DNA from: Prorocentrum cordatum
Taxonomy: Eukaryota; Sar; Dinophyceae; Prorocentrales; Prorocentraceae
Direction: 5' to 3'
Assembly (NCBI GenBank): GCA_963575745.1
Contig: CAUYUJ010021675.1
Span: forward strand, 1-64,000
Length of the DNA: 64,000 nucleotides
Part shown: piece after piece, positions 32,460-41,559 of the stretch
Layout of the letters: every line of letters begins with the position of its first letter
Position numbering within the stretch: the first letter of the stretch is position 1
Made by a program: the position numbers and the translations under genes
Notes under the pieces: model-generated
Told to the model about the DNA's origin: nothing
What the model saw: the letters and a program-made list of their open reading frames with translations, nothing else
Databases searched by the model: none

Positions 32460-32885
32460 AAAACTTTGCTATGAATATTGGGAGTCGCGTAAAAAAGGAG
32501 ACACTGCTATCAACGCTGGGAGTGTGTCCAAACGAGTCACTGCTATGAATGGGGAGAGTCGTGTAAGATGGAGACGCTGCTATCAACGCTGGAAGTGTTT
32601 CCGAACGAAACTCTGCCATGAATTTTGGGAGTCCTGTAAAAAGGAGACACTGCTATCAACGCTGAAAGTGTGTCAAAACGAGACACTGCTATCAATAGTG
32701 GCAGTCGTGTAAAAAAGAGACACTGCTATCAACGCTCGCAGCGTGTCAAAACGAAACTTTGCTGTGAATTCTGGCAGTCGTGTAAAAAGGAGACACTGCT
32801 ATCAACGCTGGAAGTGTGTCAAAACGAGACACTGCTATCAATAGTGGGAGTCGTGTAAAAACGAGACACTGCTATCAACGCTGGC
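32460..32885 (+). repeat. ~73-bp tandem repeat built from ~36-bp half units
   Basis: GAGACACTGCTATCAACGCT recurs at 73-bp spacing (32508, 32581, 32654, 32727, 32800, 32873). A half-step variant, CTGCTATCAATAGTGG, lies in between. Confidence 0.9.
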
Positions 32886-32989
32886 AATGAATGATGATGA
32901 TGAGTGCGATGATGAGTGCGACGATGAGATGATGACTGTCCTTTTTTCAGAGGACCGCGCTGAGGAGCGGCGTGCGAAGCGGAGAAGCT

Positions 32990-33135
32990 GCAAAGCGCGC
33001 AGGCTGAAAAGCATTGCAGACACGCGCAGGCTGAAAAGCATTGCACGACACGTGCAGGCTCACCGCGCACAGCTGCACACGAGCGCAGGCTGAGAAGCAC
33101 CACGCGCATGCAGGCTGAGAAGCACCACGCGAATG
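32990..33135 (+). repeat. GCAGGCTGAGAAGCA repeat at the helicase 3' flank
   Basis: Five to six diverged units of about 25-32 bp containing CAGGCTGA(A/G)AAGCA(T/C)(T/C)GC. The same motif appears inside the helicase gene, read there as SGAPQPA-like stretches. Confidence 0.75.
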
Positions 33136-33189
33136 CAGACGGACAGACTGAACAGCACCGCCACAACGCAAGCTGCATCTCATGGCTCC

Positions 33190-36100
33190 TCAAGCTCGCG
33201 CAGGCCATCCCAGTTGCTGTCGGGCCTTCGCGCAAGCGATCTTCGTCGCGGCAATCTTGTCCGCGAAGAGCTCGGCGAAGGCCTTGGCGATCTGTTCCGG
33301 GGGGCCGGATTCGATGATGCTCCGGTCAGGCAAGCCGTGGCTCAAGAGTTGGTTGAAGCTTCTGGGGCGCGACAGGCTGACGTAGTAGGCAAGCCAAATG
33401 GACTCCTTCTTGAGTCCTGGCGGAAACGTCCAGTGCACGATGAAGCCTGGGTCCGTCGTCTTGCCCTGGACGCCATGCAGAGTCCCCTGCTTTTTGGGCA
33501 GCACGGTCAACTGCGTCCTGGACACCGCGATGGCCGGGCCACCTGTCTTCGCTTTGAACTTCCAGGGGCGCGCCTGCGGGGTGATCGCGAGCACTCCGCG
33601 CAGGTCGGGGCCGGCAGGCTGAGAAGCACTGCCAGCTGTCACCGGCGCGGCCTTCAAGAAAAGTTCATCGCTGTCATCGATATTGACATAGACGGCCTTT
33701 GGCATGTAGTAGAGTACGACCACACCGTCCGAGACAATGGACGGGCGGCCCTCCACCGGAGGCTCCAGAGCGTGCAGCTCTATGCCTACCACTTTGCCTG
33801 GCGCGCCACGGACATACTTCGGCGGCAAGACGGATTCTGTCAGGATGACCTCCATGCCAACGAAGAGCGGCAGCAGCCCCGGCATTTTTGCGGTAGCGCC
33901 GATGTTGGGCTCCGCGCGCATCTCGTCGAAATCAGGCTTCGCGAGGCGCGCAGCTGGTCTGTCGATTGCTGGGACGTAAAAGAGCAGCTGGCCAGCATCG
34001 TGCGCATCAAGCTTGGCCTGTGCATGCATGGCGTAAGAGACGATGCGCCACTCATAGGCCGACTCGTACCAGCCTCGTGCTGCACGCGACCGAGGGCCCC
34101 ATTGAGGTGGCTGAGCGGCTTCGCTGCTGCTGGCAGCAGGCTGACCAGCACCGCTAGGGCTAACGACCTCTGTTTTGACTATCGCCTGCCAGCTCTCGTC
34201 AGAAATCTTTTTTCCGCCTGGAGTTCTCATGGCGTGGAGAACCTCGAGTTGCAACGGGTCTGTAAAGCGCTGCATCTGCGCGAAATCGATGACGTAGTCG
34301 AAGTCGGCGAGCAACTTCCTACCCTGTTGGTGTTCGTAGGACTGGCCCGTGTGAGGCGCCAGCAGGGAGGCGCTGGCGGGGACCGGCGGCAACTGGTAGA
34401 AGTCCCCGCACAAGATCTTCACGGCCATGCGCCCCCACGTCTCCTGCGGGCGCATGTACTTCGCGGGGTCGAGGTTGCAGCGCAACGCCCTGCCGTAGGT
34501 CGTGCGCAGTGCATCGGCATGCAGCAAAGGCCCCGGCACAGCACCCAGCTCATCGATCACGTCGACGCCGAGTGCGCCTGCGAGGCGGTCCAGCTTTTTC
34601 TGCGTCTGTGGCGTCAAGCGCAGCCTGGCGGTCTGCAGGGAGTCCGACATGAGCAGCCCATTGGAGGAATGCATTGTCCTGCCGCGCGGGCCGAGGTTGT
34701 GTGCCGCGTGGTTGGACTGAGCTTTGCCGAGGTACCCCTGCTCGCCGAAGTAAGTGATGGCCATCGGCTCCACCACTTTGGAGAGGGTGCGTGTCTTGCC
34801 GACACCGCCTCCCCCGAGCCAAATCGCTCTGTGGTTGCCTGTCGCGGATACCACGGGGAGCAGATGCGTTGTCTTGTCTGGTCTGCCGTCAAAGCGTTTC
34901 TGCAGGGACAGCGCGAACAACGCCACCGCGTCAATCTGCTCCTCCGTGCACTCGGCATCATTGACAAGCTTCCACGCAACAGCCGCCGGGCCCTGCATGG
35001 CCAAGAGCTGCGGCACGAGCTCGGGCTGCGCGTCCTCGGCAGCAGGCTGAGGAGCACCGCTGGGTAGCCAGTCGTCCGCAGCCTCGGGCAAGGTCTCTCC
35101 ATCCGGGCTCGCCTGCTTCTTTTGGAGCGCAATGCTTTGCCGCTGCAGGGCGAGCATGTCAGAAAAGGTCTCGCCCAGCCGCGTACCCTGATGTTCCCGC
35201 GCGCCGCTGCTGGCTGGCAGTGCAAAGCTGGGCTGCAGCATGCCGCTGTACGCTCGGTCGAGGTTCTTCAACTGCTTATCGGCGTAGCTGAGGCGGCCCT
35301 TCTGGTCCAAGCGCTGCAGTTGGTCTTGCTGTAGGGCCAGCTCGGTTGCTCTGACGTGGCCCCGCAGCGGAAACCGGGAGATCTCGGTAATCGCGGCGTC
35401 CTCCACGTCCTCCTCTACGTCGCTGCCGCCGCCTCCACCCACGTCAACGAGCTCCAGCGGGACTCGCCCCTTGAGCCCTTCGGCATCGCTCGCGGAGTCC
35501 TCATCCGCCTCGAGGTGTGCAGTCGCTGCTGGCCGAGGCTTAACCCGCGCCTCCGCCGCGAGGTCCACGTGCGCCAGCACGTCTCGCGCCACGTGCGCAC
35601 AGAACTCCGCCAGGGTGCACTGTTCCTCGTGCCACCGGCAGTGGTGGTCACTGAAGGCGAGGATGCGCCGTGCCGCCTCCGCTGGCATGCGCCGCGCCAG
35701 CTGGGACCTTGCGAAGTGCGCTAGGCTGAGGAGCACCAGCTCGCCCTCCTCGAGGTTCGCCCGGGGCTCTTTCAGCTCGGAGAAGAGGGTCGTGTCCGCG
35801 AGCACGAGCCTCTTGCGGGCCAGGCGGCTCCTGGAGTCTGCGCGCGCTGCCAACACGTGGATCTCCGCGCACCGAAGCCGCCACGCCCGCTCGAACGAGT
35901 ATGGGCGCACGGCGGGGCAGTCGCAGTTCCTCAGCATATGGCTGTACTGAGTAACGCAGCCACAAGAGAGGGGACACTCGCACGCCCAAGGCGTGAAGAG
36001 GAGGGCCTTGAAGAGCGAGTTCTGCTCGGGGTCCTGTGCCCAGGTCGGGCACTGGAAGCCATCGATGGTGGGGACGTCACTCCGCGTCAACTGGACCTCC

Positions 36101-36291
36101 TGCATGTACCGCTGAGCCATGACGTAGTGGTTCTCGAAGGCGAAGAATCGCGGTCCAGAAGCTTTGACCCGGCTCGGCTTCAGGACTCGCCGGACGTACA
36201 TCCTGTAGACGTAGTACGGCATGGTCTGCAGGCGAGGGCCTCTGTGGGCGTAGTCGTCGGCCGTGTTCGTGCTGGTGGTGCACACGTGCAT
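33190..36291 (-). CDS. Pif1-like superfamily 1 helicase, uninterrupted
   Basis: ATP-dependent 5'-3' DNA helicase fold by motif. The frame is open from 36561, but its first 90 residues begin with GTG inside a 72-bp satellite. I therefore place the start at the first ATG, 36291. Numbering from 36561: MPYYVYRMYVRRV at 114-126; a Cys-rich stretch CECPLSCGC...RNCDCP at 194-216; an acidic linker; Walker A GGGGVGKT at 583-590; Walker B VIDE at about 668-671; GDFYQLPPV at 719-727; QMQR at 762-765; GVQGKT near 1030; VSLSR near 1061-1065. All helicase motifs are present and no frame break occurs over more than 3 kb. Such proteins are expanded in dinoflagellates and related to the helicase half of Helitrons, but no Rep endonuclease is seen here. 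It could be a Helitron-derived or captured gene. Confidence 0.8.
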   Translation of the reverse strand: MHVCTTSTNTADDYAHRGPRLQTMPYYVYRMYVRRVLKPSRVKASGPRFFAFENHYVMAQRYMQEVQLTRSDVPTIDGFQCPTWAQDPEQNSLFKALLFTPWACECPLSCGCVTQYSHMLRNCDCPAVRPYSFERAWRLRCAEIHVLAARADSRSRLARKRLVLADTTLFSELKEPRANLEEGELVLLSLAHFARSQLARRMPAEAARRILAFSDHHCRWHEEQCTLAEFCAHVARDVLAHVDLAAEARVKPRPAATAHLEADEDSASDAEGLKGRVPLELVDVGGGGGSDVEEDVEDAAITEISRFPLRGHVRATELALQQDQLQRLDQKGRLSYADKQLKNLDRAYSGMLQPSFALPASSGAREHQGTRLGETFSDMLALQRQSIALQKKQASPDGETLPEAADDWLPSGAPQPAAEDAQPELVPQLLAMQGPAAVAWKLVNDAECTEEQIDAVALFALSLQKRFDGRPDKTTHLLPVVSATGNHRAIWLGGGGVGKTRTLSKVVEPMAITYFGEQGYLGKAQSNHAAHNLGPRGRTMHSSNGLLMSDSLQTARLRLTPQTQKKLDRLAGALGVDVIDELGAVPGPLLHADALRTTYGRALRCNLDPAKYMRPQETWGRMAVKILCGDFYQLPPVPASASLLAPHTGQSYEHQQGRKLLADFDYVIDFAQMQRFTDPLQLEVLHAMRTPGGKKISDESWQAIVKTEVVSPSGAGQPAASSSEAAQPPQWGPRSRAARGWYESAYEWRIVSYAMHAQAKLDAHDAGQLLFYVPAIDRPAARLAKPDFDEMRAEPNIGATAKMPGLLPLFVGMEVILTESVLPPKYVRGAPGKVVGIELHALEPPVEGRPSIVSDGVVVLYYMPKAVYVNIDDSDELFLKAAPVTAGSASQPAGPDLRGVLAITPQARPWKFKAKTGGPAIAVSRTQLTVLPKKQGTLHGVQGKTTDPGFIVHWTFPPGLKKESIWLAYYVSLSRPRSFNQLLSHGLPDRSIIESGPPEQIAKAFAELFADKIAATKIACAKARQQLGWPARA

Positions 36292-36511
36292 GTCCTCGCA
36301 CTCCGCACCGCCACCTTGCTCATCACCAGCAGGAGTGTCTCCAGGAGGCTGAGGAGCACCGCTGGTGTCACCTGCTGCGTCCTCCTCCTCGTTGTCGGCG
36401 TCAGGGATCTGGATGCGGACTGCTTGTATTGGCACCTGATCATTATGCGTCTCCTCGCCCGAACCTTCATGGTTTAGCAAGCGTTTGCACTGCTGGCAGG
36501 CCCACTGCGGA

Positions 36512-36790
36512 GGGCATCCAAATGTGGCCCGGGAGTGGAATTCTGGGAAGTCGAAGAACACGAAGTGGCTTACAGCTGGCTCCGGGCATCCAAAATGTGG
36601 CCCGGGAATGGAGTTCTGGGAAATAGAAGAGCACGAAGTGGCCTACAGTTGGCTCCGGGCATCCAAAATGTGGCCCGGGAATGGAGTTCTGGGAATAGAA
36701 GAGCACGAAGTGGCCTACAGTTGGCTCCGGGCATCCAAAATGTGGCCCGGGAATGGAGTTCTGGGAAATCGAAGAGCACGAAGTGTGGAG
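36512..36790 (+). repeat. 72-bp satellite, array 1 (four units)
   Basis: GCATCCAAAATGTGGCCCGG recurs at 36514, 36587, 36659 and 36731 (72-73 bp). A second array of the same unit is at 38577-38960. The unit also supplies the first ~20 residues of the open frame ahead of the helicase. Confidence 0.9.
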
Positions 36791-36801
36791 TGACTGTATG
36801 C

Positions 36802-36933
36802 GAAAAACGATCCCCCCCGGCAAACCCCAACGGCCCCCCAACTGCCACCCAACTGCCCCCAACGGCTGCCCAGACCCCCCTGTGGAGTAATGTTGAAGTA
36901 ATGTTGAAGTAATGTGCTGCTCTCTTTTTACCC
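36802..36933 (+). repeat. Dispersed block shared with 47301-47423
   Basis: CGATCCCCCCCGGCAAACCC, GGCTGCCCAGACCCCCCTG and a doubled AATGTTGAAGT are the same at both places, with one ~11-bp length difference. Confidence 0.85.
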
Positions 36934-36938
36934 TATTA

Positions 36939-36990
36939 TCCCCGCAAAGCAACCTAACATCGATGTGTAGGAGCATATCTGGAAGCATTC
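36939..36990 (+). repeat. ~52-bp direct repeat bracketing the helicase gene (right copy)
   Basis: CCGCAAAGCAACCTAACATC and AGCATATCTGGAAGCAT here match 32301-32352 (CCGGCAAAGCAACCTAACAT, AGCATAGCTGGAGGCAT) in the same orientation, 4.6 kb apart on either side of the helicase frame. Confidence 0.75.
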
Positions 36991-37079
36991 CCCTTAAGAT
37001 TCGGATGAGAATCCAGTTGTAGAATTCTGCTGTTCTCGCAGTCGTAGTCGCATTCGCGATGACAGTCGCAGTGGCAACG

Positions 37080-38576
37080 GCAGTCGCAGTCACAGCCTCA
37101 GCCTCAGCCTGCCTCAGCCTCAGCCTCAGCCTGCCTCAGCCTCAGCCTGCCTCAGCCTCAGCCTCAGCCTGCTTCAGCCTCAGCATCAGTCTGCCTTCAG
37201 CCTCGGCCTCAGCCTCAGCCTCAGCCTCAGCCTCAGCCTCATCAGCCTCAGCCTCAGCCTGCCTCAGCATCAGCCTGCCTCAGCCTCAGCCTCAGCCTCA
37301 GCCTCAGCCTCAGCCTGCTTCAGCCTCAGCCTCAGTCTGCCTTCAGCCTCGGCCTCAGCCTCAGCCTGCCTCAGCCTCAGCCTGCAGCCTCAGCCTCAGC
37401 CTCAGCCTCAGCCTGCCTCAGCCTCAGCCTCAGCCTCAGCCTCAGCCTCAGCCTCAGCCTCAGCCTCAGCCTGCCTCAGTCAGCCTCGGCCTCAGCCTCA
37501 GCCTGCCTGCAGCCTCAGCCTCAGCCCTCAGCCTCAGCCTCAGCCTGCAGCCAGCCTGCCTCAGCCTCAGCCTCAGCCTCAGCCTCAGCCTCAGCCTCAG
37601 CCTCAGCCTGCCTCAGCCTCAGCCTCAGCCTCAGTCTGCCTTCAGCCTCGGCCTCAGCCTGCCTCAGCCTCAGCCTGCATCAGCCTCAGCCTCAGCCTCA
37701 GCCTCAGCCTCAGCCTGCAGCCTCAGCCTCAGTCTGCCTTCAGCCTCGGCCTCAGCCTCCGCCTGCCTTCAGCCTGCATGCCTCAGCCTCAGCCAGCCTG
37801 CCTCAGCCTCAGCCTGCCTCAGCCTCAGCCTCAGCCTGCCTCAGCCTCAGCCTCAGCCTGCTTCAGCCTCAGCCTCAGCTGCCTTCAGCCTCGGCCTCAG
37901 CCTCAGCCTGCCTCAGCCTCAGCCTGCATCAGCCTCAGCCTCAGCCTCAGCCTGCCTCAGCATCAGCCTCAGCCAGCCTGCCTCAGCCTCAGCCTCAGCC
38001 TGCCTCAGCCTCAGCCTGCTTCAGCCTCAGCCTCAATCTGCCTTCAGCCTCGGCCTCAGCCTCAGCCTGCCTCAGCCTCAGCCTGCATCAGCCTCAGCCT
38101 CAGCCTCAGCCTGCCTCAGCATCAGCCTGCCTCAGCCTCAGCCTCAGCCTGCCTCAGCCTCAGCCTCAGCCTGCTTCAGCCTCAGCCTCAGCCTGCCTTC
38201 AGCCTCGGCCTCAGCCTCAGCCTGCCTCAGCCTCAGCCTGCATCAGCCTCAGCCTCAGCCTCAGCCTCAGCCTCAGCCAGCAGCCTCAGCCTGCCTCAGC
38301 CTCAGCCTCAGCCTCAGCCTCAGCCTGCTTCAGCCAAAGCCTCAGTCTGCCTTGAGCCTTGGCCTCAGCCTCAGCCTCAGCCTGCCTCAGCCTCAGCCTG
38401 CATCAGCCTCAGCCTCAGCCTCAGCCCTCAGCATCAGCCTGCCTCAGCCTCAGCCTCAGCCTGCCTCTGCCTCAGCCTCAGCCTGCTTCAGCCTCAGCCT
38501 CAGTCTGCCTTCAGCCTCGGCCTCAGCCTCAGCCTGCCTCAGCCTCAGCCTGCAGCCTCAGCCTCAGCCTGCCTCA
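37080..38576 (+). repeat. 1.5-kb CTCAGC hexanucleotide satellite with higher-order structure
   Basis: Almost pure CAGCCT hexamers punctuated by CTGCCT, CTGCTT and CTGCAT. A marker segment, CTGCCTTCAGCCTCGGCCTC, recurs roughly every 145-160 bp over much of the tract (two intervals differ), indicating amplification of a longer unit. All frames are open; the predicted Ala/Ser/Leu/Gln/Pro products are artefacts. Confidence 0.9.
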
Positions 38577-38960
38577 GCATTCAAAATGTGGCCCGCTGGG
38601 ATCGAAGTTCCTACAGGGAATTCAAAATGTGGCCCAGGAATGGAGTTCTGGGAACTCGAAGACACGAAGTGGCCTACAGTTGGCTCCGGGCATTCAAAAT
38701 GTGGCCCGGGAATGGAGTTCTGGGAACTCGAAGAGCACGAAGTGGCCTACAGTTGGCTCCGGGCATCCAAAATGTGGCCCGGGAATGGAGTTCTGGGAAC
38801 TCGAAGAGCACGAAGTGGCCTACAGTTGGCTCCGGGCATCCAAAATGTGGCCCGGGAATGGAGTTCTGGGAAATCGAAGAGCACGAAGTGGCCTACAGTT
38901 AGCTCCGGGCATTCAAAATGTGGCCCGGGAATGGAATTCTGGGAAATCGAAAAGCACGAA
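38577..38960 (+). repeat. 72-bp satellite, array 2 (five to six units)
   Basis: ATTCAAAATGTGGCCCGGGA-type starts at about 38577 (partial), 38620, 38691, 38763, 38835 and 38907. Same unit as 36512-36790. Confidence 0.9.
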
Positions 38961-38979
38961 GTGTGTAACTGTATGCGGA

Positions 38980-39660
38980 AAATATTCCTCCCTCACTCCG
39001 GTGGGTTTGCGCCCTCGTGCGTTCACAGGGCTCTTCTTCCAGCGCACTTGGCCAGGGGCCTTCCTGGGGCAATGTGCCGCCAGCTGCCCAGCCAAAAAGG
39101 CGCAAACCCCACCAGGGAGGGCGGGTGGGAAAACAGAAAGGCCTGTGCGGCACCTTCCCACTGGCCTCAGCGGGCCCGACGCTCCAGAGCGGCGCCCTTC
39201 CGTTGGCCTCCACGGGCCCGCACTGGGCCAAGCCGCCCTTCCACTGGAAGCGACAGACCAGACCGAAGACAGGACGACAAAGACAAACAGACAGGACGAC
39301 GACACGCAAACAGACGGGCAGACAAGGACAGACAGACAGGACAATGACAGACAGACAGACAGACAAGCCAAGAGCGACGACAGACATCCGCAGCCCCTGG
39401 AAGGGGCACCGCGCCCTGAGGACAAGACGCACACCCCTCGGCGCAAACACAAATAAGCCCCCCAGAGGCCAAGAGTGGAAGAGTGGGCCACGAACCGTGT
39501 GTTCGTCAGATTTTCCTGCCCCCCAAACTTGCAGTTTAGGGGCGAAGAAAATATTCCTCCCTCACTCCGGTGGGTTTGCGCCCTCGTGCGTTCACAGGGC
39601 TCTTCTTCCAGCGCACTTGGCCAGGGGCCTTCCTGGGGCAATGTGCCGCCAGCTGCCCAC
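38980..39660 (+). repeat. Mosaic of duplicated blocks left of the DIRS-like element
   Basis: A ~105-bp block (ATTCCTCCCTCACTCCGGTG to CGCCAGCTGCCCA) occurs at 38984-39090 and 39552-39659. Between them, 39132-39545 is a 414-bp block repeated at 46889-47302. The second contains GACAGACAGACA and ACGACGACACGC runs. Confidence 0.85.
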
Positions 39661-39764
39661 TGAACCCCAGGAACGCCCTGGGCAACCAAGACCAGCCCAT
39701 GTGAACGAGAGAGAACGTGCCCCTGTGAGAAGATGGTGACAGCCCAATGCAAACAGGTGCGTTT

Positions 39765-41243
39765 TCACTCTTCACCAGACGAATCAGAGAATTCGATCAA
39801 AAACTCTGCCTCCGCAACAGTACCACGCGCCTTTGCTGACGCGTATGCGAATGCAGTCACGCCCCTCCGTCCTCCTGAATAGAAGAGCGCAGCCGGCCCT
39901 TTGGCTTCGATGACCTCTGTGGCCCAGCCTCGACGAAAAGCGTGCGTGCCCCAAGACCGCCCTTCGGCGAACCCCAAGGCTTGCGCGGCGATCTTCAGGC
40001 CCGCCAGAGAATCACTGTATGTGATCGAAGGAAACAGTAGACTACCATTCTCCACTTTTCCCTTGAGGATGCATGCGCCGCAGAGCGTTTTGCCCTGCAG
40101 GCCACATATGCACCTGCGAACAACCTCTACCGGCTCAGAGCAGCACTTCCTATTTAGGAACACAATCCGCACAGCCTCTGTTCCCCCGCGCGCGCTGTCT
40201 ACGAACACCTTTGCCTGTGGAGCCCCCAATTGCAGCACTTCACCATAACGAAGGCAAAAATGATGTGCGACCACCCATGATTCGCCCAGCTCTGTCTGCC
40301 CATCCCGGCTACACCAGCGCGCAAGCTTCCGCGTCTGGTCTGCCGTGGCCCGGATCTTCACGCGGCGAATCGCCCTGCCAGACTTCTCCGCGCCCCGCAC
40401 TATGCGAACGGTATCCTCCAGGGCGCCCAGAGGACTCCGTAACCACCGCAATACCGTTCGCAAGTGAAACACATATCTGGACAGAGACGCCGCACTCCGG
40501 AACAGCACCACAAAGGCGTCGACGGTGGCGTACGTCGGCGGCCATGCTTCCAAACAGTGCACTGTGCAGCTGTGGCCATACAGCCGCACAGCCGAAGCAT
40601 AACCTGCAGCACTCGCCTTCCATCCGCAAAACTCCATCCAGACAGCCCCTTTGTCGAACAGGTCGTGCCCTGCGAGGCCCGCGCGCCTAGCCACTTCCTG
40701 CCGAGGAGACGCGGCAGGGGGCGCAAACAACAGTGTGTCCGCGGCAGCCAGTGCCCGAATCGCTTCTGCAAGGATTTCTGGCTGGGGAACGCAAGTGCTC
40801 TTGCGAGCCGCGGAACACAAAACTAATGCCGCCATGGCCTTCTCCGTCTTCTCAACCATGTTGCCGTTCGCACTATTCGCGCCCACGGCTGGCGGGGCCT
40901 GCGTGCCCGTTGAAGCAACCTGGTCCGTGGAACGGCGCGCCTCGCGGGTGGAATCCGCGAGGGCACACACAGCGGTAAACTCCCTGACGAACACAGGCGG
41001 CAATGGTTGCAGAGGCTTCCAAATCCACTGCGCTTCATCAGTTGAGATGCCCACAAAATCAGACGACGACGTGGCACCTTCTGCCAAAAGCTCTCTCTCT
41101 AGTGCCGCGGCGTCCACTGAGCAGCCAGATGCTGCCATCGCTCGCCGGAGCAGCGGGGACAGCCATGGCTCTGGACGTGCACGAACGTTCCGGGTTTCAG
41201 GCATCGGCAGGCTCGGTGCGCTCGCAACCTGGCCAGCACTCAT
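39765..41243 (-). CDS. Tyrosine recombinase of the DIRS-like element
   Basis: Integrates circular element cDNA in DIRS-type elements by tyrosine-mediated strand exchange. The frame is open to 41282 (GTG); I chose the first ATG at 41243. Numbering from 41282: CLRYGEV supplies the box I Arg (about 345), GTHAFRRG the H-x-x-R (447, 450), and GGRRGVTAFAY the candidate nucleophile Tyr480. These are the conserved catalytic residues of the phage-integrase superfamily. A Cys-rich insertion (CICGLQGKTLCGAC) sits between boxes. The C-terminus ends in an acidic FSDSSGEE. Order and spacing relative to the RT frame match DIRS elements. Confidence 0.8.
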   Translation of the reverse strand: MSAGQVASAPSLPMPETRNVRARPEPWLSPLLRRAMAASGCSVDAAALERELLAEGATSSSDFVGISTDEAQWIWKPLQPLPPVFVREFTAVCALADSTREARRSTDQVASTGTQAPPAVGANSANGNMVEKTEKAMAALVLCSAARKSTCVPQPEILAEAIRALAAADTLLFAPPAASPRQEVARRAGLAGHDLFDKGAVWMEFCGWKASAAGYASAVRLYGHSCTVHCLEAWPPTYATVDAFVVLFRSAASLSRYVFHLRTVLRWLRSPLGALEDTVRIVRGAEKSGRAIRRVKIRATADQTRKLARWCSRDGQTELGESWVVAHHFCLRYGEVLQLGAPQAKVFVDSARGGTEAVRIVFLNRKCCSEPVEVVRRCICGLQGKTLCGACILKGKVENGSLLFPSITYSDSLAGLKIAAQALGFAEGRSWGTHAFRRGWATEVIEAKGPAALFYSGGRRGVTAFAYASAKARGTVAEAEFLIEFSDSSGEE

Positions 41244-41559
41244 GTGACCAAGCGCCGTCTTGGGCCAGATGCTTACGGACACGTGCTGGCATATGGCCCA
41301 AATCAGCTTTCACGGCAATCGCGACTGACATTTAGGCCACAATCACTCGGACACGGCAACTGCCCCAGATCAGGACCGAAAACGCATTCGTTCTCCCTTC
41401 TCGACTCCACCAACCAGGGCGGCCAGACGCAGGGAACGCAACCGCGCCCCCGGAAAACTCTGAGCGGGGCGCAGCCACACGCCCCAGGTCAATCAAACAA
41501 TGGCCGCCCTCCCCTGGCGGGCAAATGTTGCCTTCCTGTTTTTCAGCGCCGCTCACAGT

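Noticed and set aside
36512-38960. CRISPR-like array from the regularly spaced 72-bp units
   Set aside because: Whole units are repeated with no unique spacers, and the genome is eukaryotic.
37059-39347. A 762-codon open frame rich in Ala, Ser, Leu, Gln and Pro
   Set aside because: It is the translation of the CTCAGC satellite and 72-bp repeats; all three registers are open and composition is entirely repeat-driven.
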